Part shown: positions 12,320-25,664 of the stretch, piece after piece
Numbering within the stretch: the first letter of the stretch is position 1
Layout: each line of letters opens with the position of its first letter
Assembly (NCBI GenBank): GCA_024699855.1
Contig: JAMPIQ010000002.1
Coordinates: 10,540,001-10,604,000 of the forward strand
From: Aphelenchoides besseyi
Taxonomy: Eukaryota; Nematoda; Chromadorea; Rhabditida; Aphelenchoididae
Reading direction: 5' to 3'
DNA length: 64,000 nt
Notes under the pieces: model-generated
What the model was told of the DNA's origin: nothing
Seen by the model: the letters and a program-made list of their open reading frames with translations, nothing else
The model's database searches: none
Position numbers and translations under genes: made by a program

Positions 12320-15300
12320 ATGGAGATGAACAGCGTATATCCGCCGTTAATGAATCCTGATGGAAGTATTGCGAATGTTCAAACCGCTGCTGATCCCAAC
12401 AATTTGGTTTCATCTATGAACTCGCATCCGCTAAACACCAACAGTTTTTTGCATTCATCTCAACGTCAACTAAGCGACGAGCAAATGGATTCAATGCATT
12501 TTCCCATATCGTCAGAGACGAATGTTGTCCCTGAACTTACAGATCCGGAGTCGAGTGCAGACGAGAAAATGATTACCGAACCGGTGAACAACTCAATGTC
12601 CAATCAATACAATTTCCCGTCTCTATCACTCAACCGATCGCAGATTTTCACCACATTTTTCAACGATCCGACACGTAACTTTGCATCCTACAATCAGTTC
12701 GAGCAGAATCAAAGCGGTGTAGCCTCGGTTGAAACAACTACAATTCCCTATTTACCGATTCGACAACCACGCTCTGATCCGCCAACTTTCGATGAGTTGG
12801 ATTTTAGTCGTAACATTGACGTGGATCTAAGCTTCCTCATCAGAAAGTTTGAATACGCTCAACTTTGTAAGTTGAAGTATTTTTTCGTTTGTAATACGAG
12901 GTTTTTATAGTCAACTCGCATGTTAAGATGAACGGTAAGATCAGAGCACTGGCATCTCTGTTAAAGTAAGTTTTATCCTACTATTTGAATATAATTGTCT
13001 TTAGATACGAATTGGAAGAGGATCCGAGCTACTTCCTACTGAGGAACAACGATGTGGTTATCCAAGTTTGTGTCGACCATGACAACACCCTTTCCACATG
13101 TTTTACGTCGTGGTACGGAGCACAGTTGCGAGTGAACGAAAAGTTGCGGATCTTGATATCTCAAAACCGTTGGATTACCATCCTACGTTTTCTACGGGTT
13201 CTAAATCAGATTATTCCGAATTGTGTACCAATGTGAGTTTCTACCGTCTACTGATCGTAATTTCCAATCAAGGCATGAACGGGTGAATTGTTTGAATGGG
13301 CTTCTCGTTCTCGAACACGATCTCACAACCTTGTTTGTCGAAAACAAGTTGGCATTGGAAATTTACGGTAAAGAAAACGTTGAAGTTTACCGACTACGCA
13401 CCGATCTTACTCCTTACACTATTGCTGTGCATTGGGAAACGTACAAAAGCCAATTTTCTGTCGCTATCAACGATGTGATTCACAAAGGTAATAAGCAATC
13501 TTACTAACTGACTATGATCTTTTCAATTTACAGAAACAACTTCAAACCCTCCATTAGTAGCGTATTTGTCTGTTGTGTACAATGAATACATGACATTGTT
13601 TCCATCAAGTTCTTGTCTCAACAGCAATTATGAGTGGACAGAACTCATCAACGGAATTTACGCTCCCGGAAAGTATTGTTTGAACTTCTCACGTCCAATA
13701 ATCATGCGACGATCGATGATGAAAGAAATCCTTGACGCGGATGGAGTTGCTGTTTACACGGTTCGACCGATCAATTGGTTTAAAGAAATGGCTAATAATC
13801 AGGATGTTGTAAGTCGTTTCGTTTGCTATTTTGCAAGATGCTAGCTCTTTAGAAGAATGCTGTGGTATTCGGTTTTGCGAGCAGAAAACAACGAGGAGCT
13901 TGTCATCGTTATCTTTTCAACGAGTCGATGTTGAAATCATCGGATGATTTTCTGGTCAAACGAATAACCTTCAGTTCACCAAAGACAATTGTTGGGCTCT
14001 TGAAAAAGTTGCGAAAACAAGCCAGTTTCACGGGTTTAATCCAAAACCTACTTCTACAAGCGAAATCTCGTCGTCGACTTTCGTATAACGAGCGACTTGT
14101 TGTAGCGATTAGTAGCCACACAGCAACCAGTTTGACGATTGAATTCAATCAAAATAATAGTGTACTTGGAATGCGTAAGTCATTTAATTCATCGTTCAGA
14201 ACGCAGTCAACTAGTTTGTTTATAGTTAACTTGGATGTAAAAGGAAATGGTTTCGAGATTCAAATCAATCTTGGTAGTGGCAAATTTGTGGTCAAAGAAA
14301 CGGTTATCGCATGGGAACGATTGCTAATGGAGTAAGATTTTAATATGGTGTTTGAATCGTGTCTTTTTTAGGACATGGTCAATTCCAAGACTGATGCATA
14401 GAATTCTACTCGACTTAAGTGCTGCTAAACTACTTGAACCACTTGTGTCGTTACAAAATGACAATTTGGTCAGCCGAATCGCTCAACAAACGATGCCGTT
14501 CAGTAAATTCAGTTTTCTTCGCGACGCATTCGACATCAAATCCAAAGACCCGATCAATAGCAGTCGATTCGATTTCTCCAATCCATTTGTTGATTTCGCG
14601 ACAAACGTCAACAGCCAGCAATTTGAACATTCCACGCAGAATTCGACTAGCCAGACAGCTAAAAAACGACTCAATGGTTTTCTGCAAATTTGTCCCAAAA
14701 GATCGTGGCTTCTTAGTGAATATCAACTTCATCGACGTCAAGTAATTCGTTTGCGAAAGGCGACCGCTTTCAACTCTGTTAGATCGACTGTAACTCGTCG
14801 TCGCGCGCTCATGAAGACCGTATATTCGACACCCGGTCCTACTATCCTGTCGAATCAAAACAATCGAACTCGAACTTATCTATTGAGTTTTGGCAACAAA
14901 ACGCCAACTATTCTACCATCGGCAGCAAAACGACAGCGAGATCAACTGAGGGCTAAATACGCTAAAAAACTTCGGAAGCTAAAGAACTGTGCAAAAGCGA
15001 ATAGTCAAGATGTAAAGACAAAGGAAAATGGAGGCTTTTGGGGGAATTTAGAAACATCAACAAACAACAATGTCGATCCAGTGCCAAAAGAAACCGAACG
15101 AACTGTCAAGAAGCCGCGTATTTTGCGAAGTGCATCGTCAACTCCGGCAACAAGATCAGAAGTAGACGACGAAGTAAATGACATCATGTCTTCGGCTCTG
15201 AAAAAACCACAACCGGGAAAAATGGTTCGTTTGAATGCGATGGCTGCTCCTACTCCCACAGTTTCTGGATCTCATACTCCCAATCCTAATGCTCAACCGG

Positions 15301-18300
15301 TCAAGTCGATTCTCACTGATCCCGCAAAACGCACAAATCGACCAGCAAAGAAGACGTCATTTGCCAATAGTCAGAAGCAATTTGGGTTAAGTATAAACCC
15401 GATGAATAGACTGAACAATGCAAAGATACGTCGATTAAATCGAAAGAATCGTCGGTTTTTCGGTCTACTACGTGGATGGTATAAACTTTATTCTCGGATA
15501 TTTCGACGTGCTCGACGATCTCCAATTGCCGTATTATCGTTCTTTAAGAATTCTACATTCCAAAACCAAAAAGGATCGTTGTTATCAATGCAAGGAGAAT
15601 GCGCATTGAATTCTGATTCTCGTTTAATGATCAATGCGTTTTCTGCCGGTTATTCCACGAATCCACAACGACCGACTGATCTGTTAGGTTTTCCTTCTAC
15701 CAGCGTAAGTTTACTTCAAAGAATTCAATTGAATTCAACGTTTTTAGCATCATTTCAATAATTCAATTCCACGACCTTCACTGGGCAAAGCACTTGATAA
15801 CCGAATGGTAACTATTCTTTGTTTATGAAACAACTGGTGCAAACTTATTGTTTTAGTTAATGGACGGACGACGTGATGATATGCAGACAATGGACCAACG
15901 AATGCACGGAAATCAACACTTGATGGATTTAAATGCTTCTGATTTGGCAGCACGTCGAATGGAAAGAAATCTGGGCCCAGGTTCACGTCCTCTGGGTATG
16001 TCTGCTTACTGTTCACCAAAATTTAAGTACTGTCGTGATTTCAGGAATTGAAGCAGAAATGTCAATGGACATCGACGGTTTCGAAGACGAAGACGAGTCT
16101 TCGGCCGATGAAGAAACCGATCCGCCACCTCCTCCAAAAGAAAATCAGCAACGTTTTTCACGTGCATCAATTCGTCGAATGCGAGAGAACGCGGCTCGAG
16201 AAAAGCGGCAGCTTGAGAACAACAAGAAGATTGCTGAACGAAAAAAAGAAATGGAACAACAAGAACAGGAGTTTGCACAACGTCATCAAATCGCTGCACG
16301 TCAACCTCGACCAGTTCATTCGAAAGCTCCAATGAAAGATTTGTCTCGAATAGCATCGTTCGAATCAAAGTCAACGTCGGATGGCACAGAAGATTTCAAA
16401 TCTCTCTACGAATTGCCCAAACTTTCACGTCATGGATCCGACTCGAAGGGCGACGAAACGACTAAAACTTCAGAACGCAGAGTTGGACGCGCACCAACTG
16501 CGTCAAAAGAAGACTACATACGCGACATGAATGCATTCTCACGTAATCGATCAACAAGCAGTAGCTCATCATCTTCCAATTCTTCGACCTGTTCGAGCTC
16601 CTCAACAACTCCAATTTTCGACAAAAACGATGACTCGAGAACAAGCGAACCGAATTCGAAAAGAGCGCGTAAAAGCCAACGATCGACTGGAGGTGCACTG
16701 AACCTCAATGGAGACTCCAATTCGTCAAACGCCGATTCCGAAAAGCGACGAAAATCTTCAACAACGCAAAATTCACTTACGGACACAAATGCAAATCAAA
16801 TGTTTCAACGAAATTTCTCCGCAACTCGCGAATCTTCGATCTACAAATCAAAATCCGATTCTTCCGAGTCCAGCAGTTCAGATGATGACGAAGATTCTTC
16901 AAGTACATCATCCAGTACATCTCCACCACCTCTACCTGCTCGATTGTCGCGACAAGAGTCGATTGGTGTGGAAATACAACAGGATGAAGAAAGTCGATTA
17001 AGTGGAAAAAGCACATCTTCCATTCCACCACCACCTGTTCTTGCACCCCATGAACCGATTCGTGGATCAGCTGATGTTGGCATGTCCTTGTTTGATCACT
17101 CTGGAAGTCGTAAAAGTTCCACGTCAACTCAATCCGACACTGCCAACTCGCGGAGTTTTGCTTATGGAGCTCAGAAAACTGGACAGAAGGATGCTCGTAA
17201 CACCGACATTTTTGAAAAGAGTGATAAAGAGAAGAGTGGAACAAAAACGAAAACAACAACGAAGAGCTCTGATCTTCTAGTTCGAAAAGAGAAGAAGGAC
17301 AAGTTGAAGGAAAGGTCGCGGTTGACCGGCGATGATGAGAAATCCAAAGAGAAGACAGCTGAAAAAACCAAAGATGCTGAACGACTGAAGGAAAAGCTGC
17401 GGTCCAAAGACAAGAGTCGTGAACCTACCGAAACGGAAAAATCGAATATCAAAAAGGAAAAACTCAAAGAGAAACTCAAAGACAAATCGTTGAAGTCGCG
17501 AGAGAGTCCACAGCCACGAGCTGCTACATCTTCTACGGAATTGATCGATGTGACTGCTGAGCGAAAGGTAAACTTTTTCCTATGCAATTCTGTCTTCTAT
17601 AGTAGATTCGAAAACTACAATCTTTCATTTTCAGAGCAAACGAAAACGCGAGCTTTCTGAAATGAGTCCATCGCTCGTTGGTAAACCTAGGCTTAGTGGA
17701 TCGAAGGAATTCGAGAAAGCAACCCAACCGCCAAAGATCCAAAAAATCGAGAAATCGCTGTCAAAAGATGCAAAAGAACGAGAGCGAATGAAGGAATCTG
17801 GGACTTCACGAGCTAAAGATGCGAAACCGCTGAAAATGAAGACCGTAAAAGATGTGAAGATGCTCACAAAGGAAATCAGTCCATCACCGTTGCAACAACA
17901 ATCACGAAAGCGAAGTCCAAGTAGCAGAAAGAAGGAAAAAGACGAAATGACGTCTTTTGCAAAGAAACCACGAATTGCCGAAGTTGAAGCAAAGTACCCA
18001 ACGACAGTCGACAAAACGTCTGCACGACTCAAACCTATTCGAACCGAAGAAGTACGGGCATTAAAGCGTACGTTACCAACAACTTCTCAAGTCAATTCAA
18101 CTGATGAGAAACGTCGAAAATTGCGAAAAATTGAGAAAGCAACCGATAAACTGAAGGATCCTGATGCGCCGACGAAAAAAGATTCGAAGAATTCGACTCC
18201 TGCACTTCCCGACATTCCCGAATTCACTGGACGTTCGTCATTGAGCAATTTGAAAAATTTCCGAATTCCGAAGGTCGTTGACACTGAAGCTGCAAAAAAT

Positions 18301-19475
18301 GCCGAAAAGGAGAAGGAACGCGAAAAAGAAGTGCCTGTTGAAAAGGAGTTGGAACCAACTGCAGATCGTCGCAAAGAAAAAGAACGTGACAAAGATGTTC
18401 GCGAAAACAGTCGAGATCGATGGGACCGAACTGAACGGCGCGAATTCTATCCCACAGAAGGTTACAACGATCGTCGAGAATCCTATTATGATCGACGCGT
18501 CGACGCGACGAGTGGTTTCTATCCGACGGAACCCACAACTCCACGCGAAAACTATCCATCAGCGCGTGGTGGTAATTTTCACTATGGACGTGGGAATTAT
18601 CACGCTGCTTCGCATCACGGTCTTCCACCGATGGCAACAACTGGCTACCCACCACAACGTCCAACTGGATTGACTGGAGCGTTTGCTGCTCACACCGGTC
18701 AGTCGTATTCAATGCACGGCGACAATCCTACAAATTCGTTATATCAAGGTGGTAATGAGCGTGGAGTTTCGCATTTTCGTCGACCGCCCATTACTCGTGG
18801 AGGCCGAGCTTCAAATTTTGGTGCAAATCCCATGCGAAAACCTGTTCCTGATCAAATTTCAAGGTTCGTTTAAATGACAATTCAACAAGCACCTTTGTTT
18901 TCTGTTAATTGATCTTCTTTTGTTGTTTTTGTTGAGTAAAACTAATTTTTGTTATTGTATTCGCATTTTAACACGACACAAACACCTAAAAATACTAAGA
19001 ATCTACTTATTTTGTCGACGTTTTTACGTAGACACATTCCTATACTCCAATTACAATAGACAGCAAAAAATTGGGAACCGGGCGAGTTTGATGGTGGGAA
19101 TTATTTTATGCGCGTGGGATTTAGTTCAGTAAAGTGATAGTGTTTTTCAGTCCTCCGCAGACTTATCCATCAAATCAACGGACATCACAATATCGGGATC
19201 CGTCAATGACAACTCCAACAAATTGGGTTAACTATCAAGGTGGTCCACAAGTGAAAGAGCGACCTAATCCAACACCTCCTTATCACAACAATGCTCCAGC
19301 ACAGTCGACCTATCAAACCATTTCGAATGAAAGATTTGATGTCAGAGACAGAGATTATCGACCGTATCGTGATCGTAACGTTGGAGGTCTAATGGCTGAT
19401 AGTAGTGGGCACTCGCTGACGACGGGAATTGATTCCTCACCGACTGATGGTCTTCAAATCGACGAGGAAACTTAG
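12320..19475 (+). CDS. mdt-1.1: Mediator complex subunit 1 (MED1/SOP-3-like) with long charged C-terminus
   Basis: A nuclear coactivator that links transcription factors to RNA polymerase II. ATG 12320 (MEMNSVYPP) directly follows a 3' splice site. The N-terminal half aligns by pattern with MED1: PNCVPMHERVNCLNGLLVLE, then the DFLVKRITFSSPKTIVGLL block (about 13940), IQNLLLQAKSRR, and METWSIPRLMHRILL (about 14373). Exons are joined by introns of about 40 nt, for example 13231-13270. From about 14.6 to 19.5 kb the protein is low complexity: basic blocks, a DDDEDSSSTSS acidic/serine run, a PPPPP tract, and a KEK/RDRD-rich stretch at 17.2-18.4 kb, followed by a Gly/Tyr/Arg-rich end. TAG is at 19473-19475. 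The globular part is well supported; the tail is continuous over several long exons with few interruptions. Confidence 0.87.
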
Positions 19476-19677
19476 ATTGAACTTTCATGAAAATCTCAAC
19501 TTCGTATGTTTGTTCAAAAGATCCACTAATCTATTGTACGATTTTTGCATTAACATAAAGTTTGTTTGTAATCCATGTATTCAAACAAATTTCACTTGAT
19601 CTCGTTGTTGAATTCTGTGCATCTTTTCGAACTTCATTATTATTTGTCACTTTTTTTGTGCAAAACTTTTAATTGCC

Positions 19678-19683
19678 AATAAA
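19678..19683 (+). terminator. Polyadenylation signal AATAAA for the MED1 gene
   Basis: A canonical AATAAA sits about 200 nt after the MED1 stop codon, and the next gene is convergent, beginning its 3' end at about 19792. Confidence 0.6.
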
Positions 19684-19791
19684 AATACGAGTCATTGTTA
19701 AACATTGTTGCTGCTATGAGTGGAATTCGAAGAAATTTAACGACTGGCCAAGACAACGGGATGTAACTTGAAAGTCAATGTCTAAATGATG

Positions 19792-21908
19792 TTAAAGTAG
19801 AAAGAGGTGTCGTCGCAAACTTACAACCAAAAGCTCATCAAACGACGAACAACTCGTGTTGTAACAAACATAATGTTGAAGACTGGAAACCGACTGATTC
19901 TTGAGAAGATTCGGAAAGAATCCGCTATTGCTGAACAACAAGCCTTCTTCCAATGGAAACGGCAGATTTGGATTAGTGATATTTCGTTGATATTTGTACT
20001 GAAAAACAACTGGTTTTCAAGAAAAAGATATCCGCGTACCTTGTCGTCGAACATACAAATTGGAATCGTCAACGTCCGAATGTCATCTCCGAGTACACGT
20101 TCCAACTTTTTGTATTGAGATGCCAAATGCGCGTTGTATTTACGATCATGATCCTTTGTAAACACAAGTAGACCATCAATTTTCAATTGTGCTTTTTTGT
20201 TCAAACGAAACTTGATCCAATCGCTAATTAACGGCAAAGTATCTTCATTCTCGATGCCTGGTGTATCGACAAACGTAATGACTTGATCCCAAACCGTATG
20301 ACGGAAAGAATACATGTTAATTCCATTGGTAGCGGCAATTTCATCCGGCGATTCAAATGCAAATCTAAAATCTCTAGTCATTTTGTTGTGTTTATTTTGC
20401 GTCTACCGAAAATCGTAGTCCTTTTCGACACCGTACAAATAGTTGAGAGCCGAGTAGACGAATGTCGTCTTTCCAACACCCGAGTTTCCGACAAGTAAAA
20501 CAACCTAAAAGAATGTTATTCAAACTATTTGTCGTGTTTGTTTACTTTTTCTTCTTCGCCCATTTGCTTTCGATCACCGACAACAAAGTGACGAAATTTG
20601 CCGTGATAGAACTCTTGGAAAGCGGGTCGAATAATTCCGATTTCGTTCAGCTCCTTAATCACATGTCCACTCTCCAATTGACGAGTGAGAATGTCGTTGA
20701 AAATGTGATCGCTCTCTCCATTCTTCTCAATTGATAAGGTGCTAATTGATGCCCGGTCTTCTGAAAGTTTAATTTCTGTCAACATGATTGTTGAGAACTT
20801 ACGAGCAGATTTGAAGTCCTGTCTATAAACAGGTGGCATTTCATAAGCGTGAACCTAAAATACTTAGTTGGACTGGCTGCATATTTCACGTTAACAACCT
20901 CCTCTGCAACGTTGTCATTTGCCTTATGTGCGTAATGTCTTTCTTCACCAATCTCTGTACCACTAATGCTGTTCGTGGTTGTACGACGAGAAATTGATTC
21001 AGAGATTCGACGACCTGACAATTTGATGTCATTCACACTGTCACGTTTAATCGACGGAGTTTTGACAAAACTCGTCTTTTCACTTTCAACCGTCATTTTA
21101 CGTGACTGAAAGAAAAGCTACAATAATTAAAATTGTGAATAAACCTTTGGTCGAACATATGCTACTTCGTCGTGATACAAATTGATTTGTGAACCCTAGA
21201 AAAACGAATGTAAAACGAAATCGGATGGTTTAGAAACTTTGTAGCGTCCACTGTCATCTTGCAAATCGAATGTTCCAAATCGACTTTCCGCTGCGGAAAC
21301 TTGACTGTCCATAGTGGCCGAACGACTACGGCTTGCTTGTTGAATATACCGAAGAGCAGCAATATCGCGTTGAATAACTCCATCGGACGGAAAAACATCC
21401 GCATCTTCGGAGTCCAAGCTTTCTGAACGTTCGCTTAAAGTTGGAGCAATACCCTAAAAATCCACTTCTTCGCATAATTAACTACCAAACGCACATTCGT
21501 GTGTTCTAAAGCAACATCTAATGCAGGAGTTATGTGATGTTCTCGACCATGCTCGGACAAAACCGATTGATTTCGAGAACGCGAAGGTGCCGTGTGACTA
21601 AAAACCAATAAGATTAACAATATTAATTGACATACTGATTCAAAGTTGGCGTTTCATCCGAGGATTCGGATAGCGAGCGTTGCGTTTTCAAGACCTGATC
21701 CAATTCAGCAAGCACGGCATCTCGTTCGTCTTTGTTGCCATTTTCCCGAAGTTCTTCGTGTCTAACCGGAGGTAATTGAACAGCCGAAAAAACCTAAACA
21801 CAAAATTACATAACAGTCTTATTTGATTACCTCAGCAAGTAAGGGATCGAATTGATGGGAGTGCAAATCGTGTTCTTCAACAAATGAACCGTGGACTGAG
21901 GTTTGCAT
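19792..21908 (-). CDS. P-loop GTPase with long disordered N-terminal region
   Basis: ATG 21908 (MQTSVHGSF) starts a chain of about ten exons. The first two thirds are polar and Ser/Arg-rich with no fold I recognise. The G domain begins near 20500: [19 protein letters not shown] (G1), [14 protein letters not shown] (G3, Walker B) and [13 protein letters not shown] (G4-like TKxxD). Folding after G3 continues with [20 protein letters not shown]. The layout resembles the AIG1/septin-like TRAFAC GTPases found in many invertebrate uncharacterised proteins. I cannot assign a specific ortholog or function. The last exon is entered through TTTTTCAG near 20003 and ends with TAA at 19792; a GTAAGT at about 19827 could alternatively lead to a further exon. 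The gene is convergent with MED1. Confidence 0.75.
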
Positions 21909-22617
21909 TTTTCGGTTAGTTGGTTTAGTTCACCTGAAATTAGCTAATAAACAGCTAACAACAATATCAACACAAATATGTCAGTAAACGAAAGATGATA
22001 AGCTAATTGGAAAACGAAAATTTACGTTCTTGCTGACAGTTGGAGATTGATGACGCGAACGTGCAACGTTATAGGCTTCGCAAGTTGGTTTTTTTTGCCT
22101 ATTGTGAGCTTATCAGCGTTTGAACACTGCGGTTATGCTGCAGGTTTAGACCTAAAAGAAGCGATGATTCTTCGTTTTTCGTCTTCAACCATTAAGTTTC
22201 AGTTTGTCTTATCAATTTTGATTACCAAACAGCAAAATAACGAGAAATCAGAACGCTAAATTTCAATTAAAGTAGGCACGATTTGGACTATAAAACAAAT
22301 CTATCATATCATTACTCAATGGATGCAACTCAAAAAGATGACAAGAAACTCAACGACGTCATTTAATCGAATTGAAGTCTCTCAACGATAATCCAACTAT
22401 TAAACTAACATTTCATCTTATGTCTCATCAAGAGCAAAGTTAGACCGCTAATTAAGAGTTCTACAGAAATAAGAATTTAATTTTCAGCCACAGCACGATG
22501 AAAACATTTATTGATCTCTTTCAGAACTTCAACACAATCACGAATGCAAAGTTAATTAAAGAATATGCAACAACTTTGTTAGCACTACCGAATCTTTTCC
22601 TTTGACGTAATGGACGC
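21909..22617. other. Gap between the GTPase promoter and the Warthog 3' end
   Basis: No gene seen. It contains a short open frame at 22047-22259 (+) with hydrophobic residues but no supporting splice sites. The region is AT-rich. Confidence 0.45.
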
Positions 22618-25126
22618 CTAGACGAACATCGTCTTTGGAATGAACAACTCGACAACGGTAAGCAAATACTCCACACCCAATGGCAACTCCGCATCGTTTA
22701 TACGCGTTTCTTTGTTGGCTGCACTATCAATGCGTGAAAACCCAAAGATAGGATCGAGAACAGAAGCAAACTGTCGAGTCCACGAATTTGCTGATCTCCA
22801 CCAAGAAAAGAATGTTTGTTGGAGAGTTTGCATTGCCAACTGTAATCAACATATGGTTACTCAACTAATTCGAACTATTAAGGTGAATTTTTTTCACTTC
22901 ACTGATATACTATTGGTTTAAAACAGCTAAAACTTACATTACTGTGACAACTAGCCAAGATTGAATTGACTACAATATCGCCGCTGGCAGTTAAAGGAGC
23001 GAAGATGCCAAGTTCTCTAACCTAAATTGCTTTATAACCAAAAATCAAAGAATCATTTACCCTTTCAATAGACACTACACGAGTCGATTGCAAAACAATG
23101 TCACTGACCACATGAACACAATCGCCAACTTGAACACTCTGTGCTCTAATCAATCGAATACGTTCTCCACTTTTACATTTACTAACATAAATCAAATGCT
23201 GATCGGTGATTTTCAGCGAATTTCCAGTGGAAGTTTGCATGTAAATGTAAGTGGCATATTCATCGGGTTTACGATGTAAAAACATAACAACCGGAGAAAA
23301 GGTAATCTGAAGTTACATTTTGTTATAACCACAGCTTTATTCACAAACTTCTTACCATGGAGCCTTCCACAGACATTACCAATTCTCCTGCTTCTAATTC
23401 GTCCATTCGTTTTTGTCCACTTGGAGTCGTAACCAACATCTTACCGCTAAAGCATTGCAACGAAGAGAACATGCCATTCATACTACACGAGCACGTGGAA
23501 GTTGTGCAACTATCAGCGCAACCACCGGACGAACTCGTATCGTACGAACTGTACGCTGTTGGCACCCCCGATTGAACGTAATTGTTTTGCGGTACAACCG
23601 AATGTGACTGCAAAAACTTGTAATTAGTTTAAAGAACTTCACCTTACTGGATAACTCGATTGTACGGCGTAAGTTGGAGCAATTGGATACGTAGCGGAAA
23701 GCGGAACTCCCGATTGTACTGCTGGTTGAACACGACTTTCTCGTTGAGGTGCAGGAATAACAGATGTCGCTGTTGTTTCGGTGTAAATTGCTGGGAGTTT
23801 ATTGTCGGCACCTGTGAACTCGGGATACTCCTAGACTTTGTTTACTTTAGTTTTGTTGTTGAGCAAAACCTTTGATGCATCGTTGTTGAAACTTCGAAGT
23901 CCCTGAGCACGATTTTTGCTTTTCGACAGATAAGCAATTGGCCAAAGTTGCTCTTGATCGTAGCTACACAGACAATTAAATTTGAATTGATCAGATGAAA
24001 CTCACCGAGATCGTAGTCGCTTGTACATTGCCCGTCGATAGAATGGTACGGGCTCCATTTCATAGTAATCGTACTCATCGATGACCGGACGATAAAATCG
24101 ACGACGATTGTAACGCGATCTTCCATTAGAAGTGTACGGATGTGAAGAACGATAAGAAGGTCGAACGCGGCTGCTGCTTCTAAATTCATGCATACATCTA
24201 TCAGATTTTGACAACCAACCGTTCTCTCGAATAATCATAATCCATCTGCGGGCTCTGATTGTGCGTAATTGAGCCTGAATGATGACCTTTCTCTAAGTTT
24301 CGATCACGCGACAATTCGTAATTTCTTAGTTTAGATCCTCCACTTAATTGTTTGCTTAGGAACTCTCCAGATTGCAAGTTGGCATCCACTAGAAAGCACA
24401 GAACTGAGAGTGTGGCAGTCGATTTACCTTACCTTTGTTCAATAGTCGACTTGGTTCAGGAACACAGCTCATTCGATAAACATTTACGATGTATTGGATC
24501 CTGAATACTTTGTTTGAATGATTGTTGGACTATAATACCATACTCGTTTTGTGAAGTTACATTTTTCATGACTTCTTTGATTAAATCGAACGCAATCAAT
24601 CGATTTTTATCTTTCACTGCTCCACCAACATATCGATCCCCCGGTCGCAAAACCAAGGTTTTGTATTCGGTTGCATAGTTTAATCCTTGAAATTGACAAC
24701 ACTCCATCGTCAAAATGATGTGCGTTCCGTTGTTGAATTCCGCTACACCGCCCGTCCATTCGTCGTTTGCCATGCACGCGAGTTCGGTGAATTTCCCAGC
24801 ACATGTCTAAACATATTTTCAACCCCATGTCATCAAAATGCAAGTCTTACAGCTGTCCTTTCGTAAGCCGAAAGATGCATTTTGTGATGTTTACCCGTTT
24901 CTTCATCGTATTCATCCAATTCGGTATTTTTCAACGGTCCAAAACAAGCCGGAGTATCACAACCCAATTCTAAATAAGTGACTTAAAAGATGGAAACGTT
25001 GAGATTACCAGGTTTTCCAGCAAGATCAACCGAGATCATGTACGGGATCGATTCTCTACCGCAAGAATTCTGTCCGATTGCAACGGGAAGTGAGACCAAA
25101 AGCAGAAGAGCACAACGTAGTCTCAT
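22618..25126 (-). CDS. wrt: Warthog: hedgehog-related Wart domain plus autoprocessing Hint domain
   Basis: A secreted nematode hedgehog-related protein. The signal peptide is MRLRCALLLLVSLPVAIGQ; ATG 25171 would add 15 residues. The Wart domain begins SCGRESIPYMISVDLAGKP, continues with a CDTPACFGP-type segment, and includes MECCQFQGLNYA and LVLRPGDRYVGGAVKD. A low-complexity Gln/Ser/Tyr/Val-rich linker follows (about 23.5-24.4 kb), rich in TTATS and QSGVP motifs. The Hint domain starts at the expected nucleophile in SLQCFSGKMLVTT (about 23450), with ELEAGELVMS, the TxxH motif ITDQHLIYV and the end motif VVNSILASCHS. Autocleavage just before the Cys is predicted from the family. The residue before Cys is Gln rather than Gly. 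Several introns are short; the stop is at 22618. The paralog number cannot be set from this window. Confidence 0.9.
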
Positions 25127-25348
25127 GATGATAAAAAGAATAATGAAAATCGGACAAAGTTTAAGTATCAAGAACAGTTCTTAGAGCAATTAACAGTAGA
25201 ACGAATTGACGGTGTTCATCTTCGAGCACTGGACAATTGGAGATTGAAATAATGGGGGAACTGTCTTGGTGATTCGAGAGTTTTCACTTAAAATCGATGT
25301 GTATAGAACGGCTCTTCAACAAAAGTGCCGACCGGAATAAATGAGAGA

Positions 25349-25664
25349 ATGTTGAAAAGTGAAATGGACGAGAAGTCGACGAACTCTGAAGTCATTCGAG
25401 GAGCTGGTCTGCAATACTGTCGTCGGATTCATTCAGATCTTTTCATTTGTGAAGGCAATTTACGCGCACAAGTCGCTCTTGTTCCAATTTTTGTGTTTGA
25501 AACTCCATCGACGAAGTCGTCGAGAACTCCGTTTCAATTGCACTTAATCGGAAGAAAGAAGTTCGGCGCGCGACTTTCACTTCCCCTTCCGACAGGTCAG
25601 TTTTTCGTGTTAATCAATTGATTCAATTGTAGACAAAAAATTTGGTTTTGCAATCGACGAATGA
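25349..25664 (+). CDS. Hypothetical short two-exon ORF
   Basis: ATG 25349 starts a frame of about 80 codons whose end contains a plausible 37-nt intron (GTCAGT at about 25595 to TTGTAG at 25632). Splicing gives ..LPLPTDKKFGFAIDE and TGA. It is divergent from the Warthog gene, with about 220 bp between them. No signal peptide or family is recognised, and a competing frame overlaps it, so it could be chance. Confidence 0.25.

Noticed and set aside
13020..13231. Alternative reading frame in MED1 beginning MFYVVVRSTVASERK
   Set aside because: It resembles MED1 superficially, but only the other frame (..LRVLNQIIPNCVPM) joins in phase with the next exon HERVNCLNG across the 40-nt intron.
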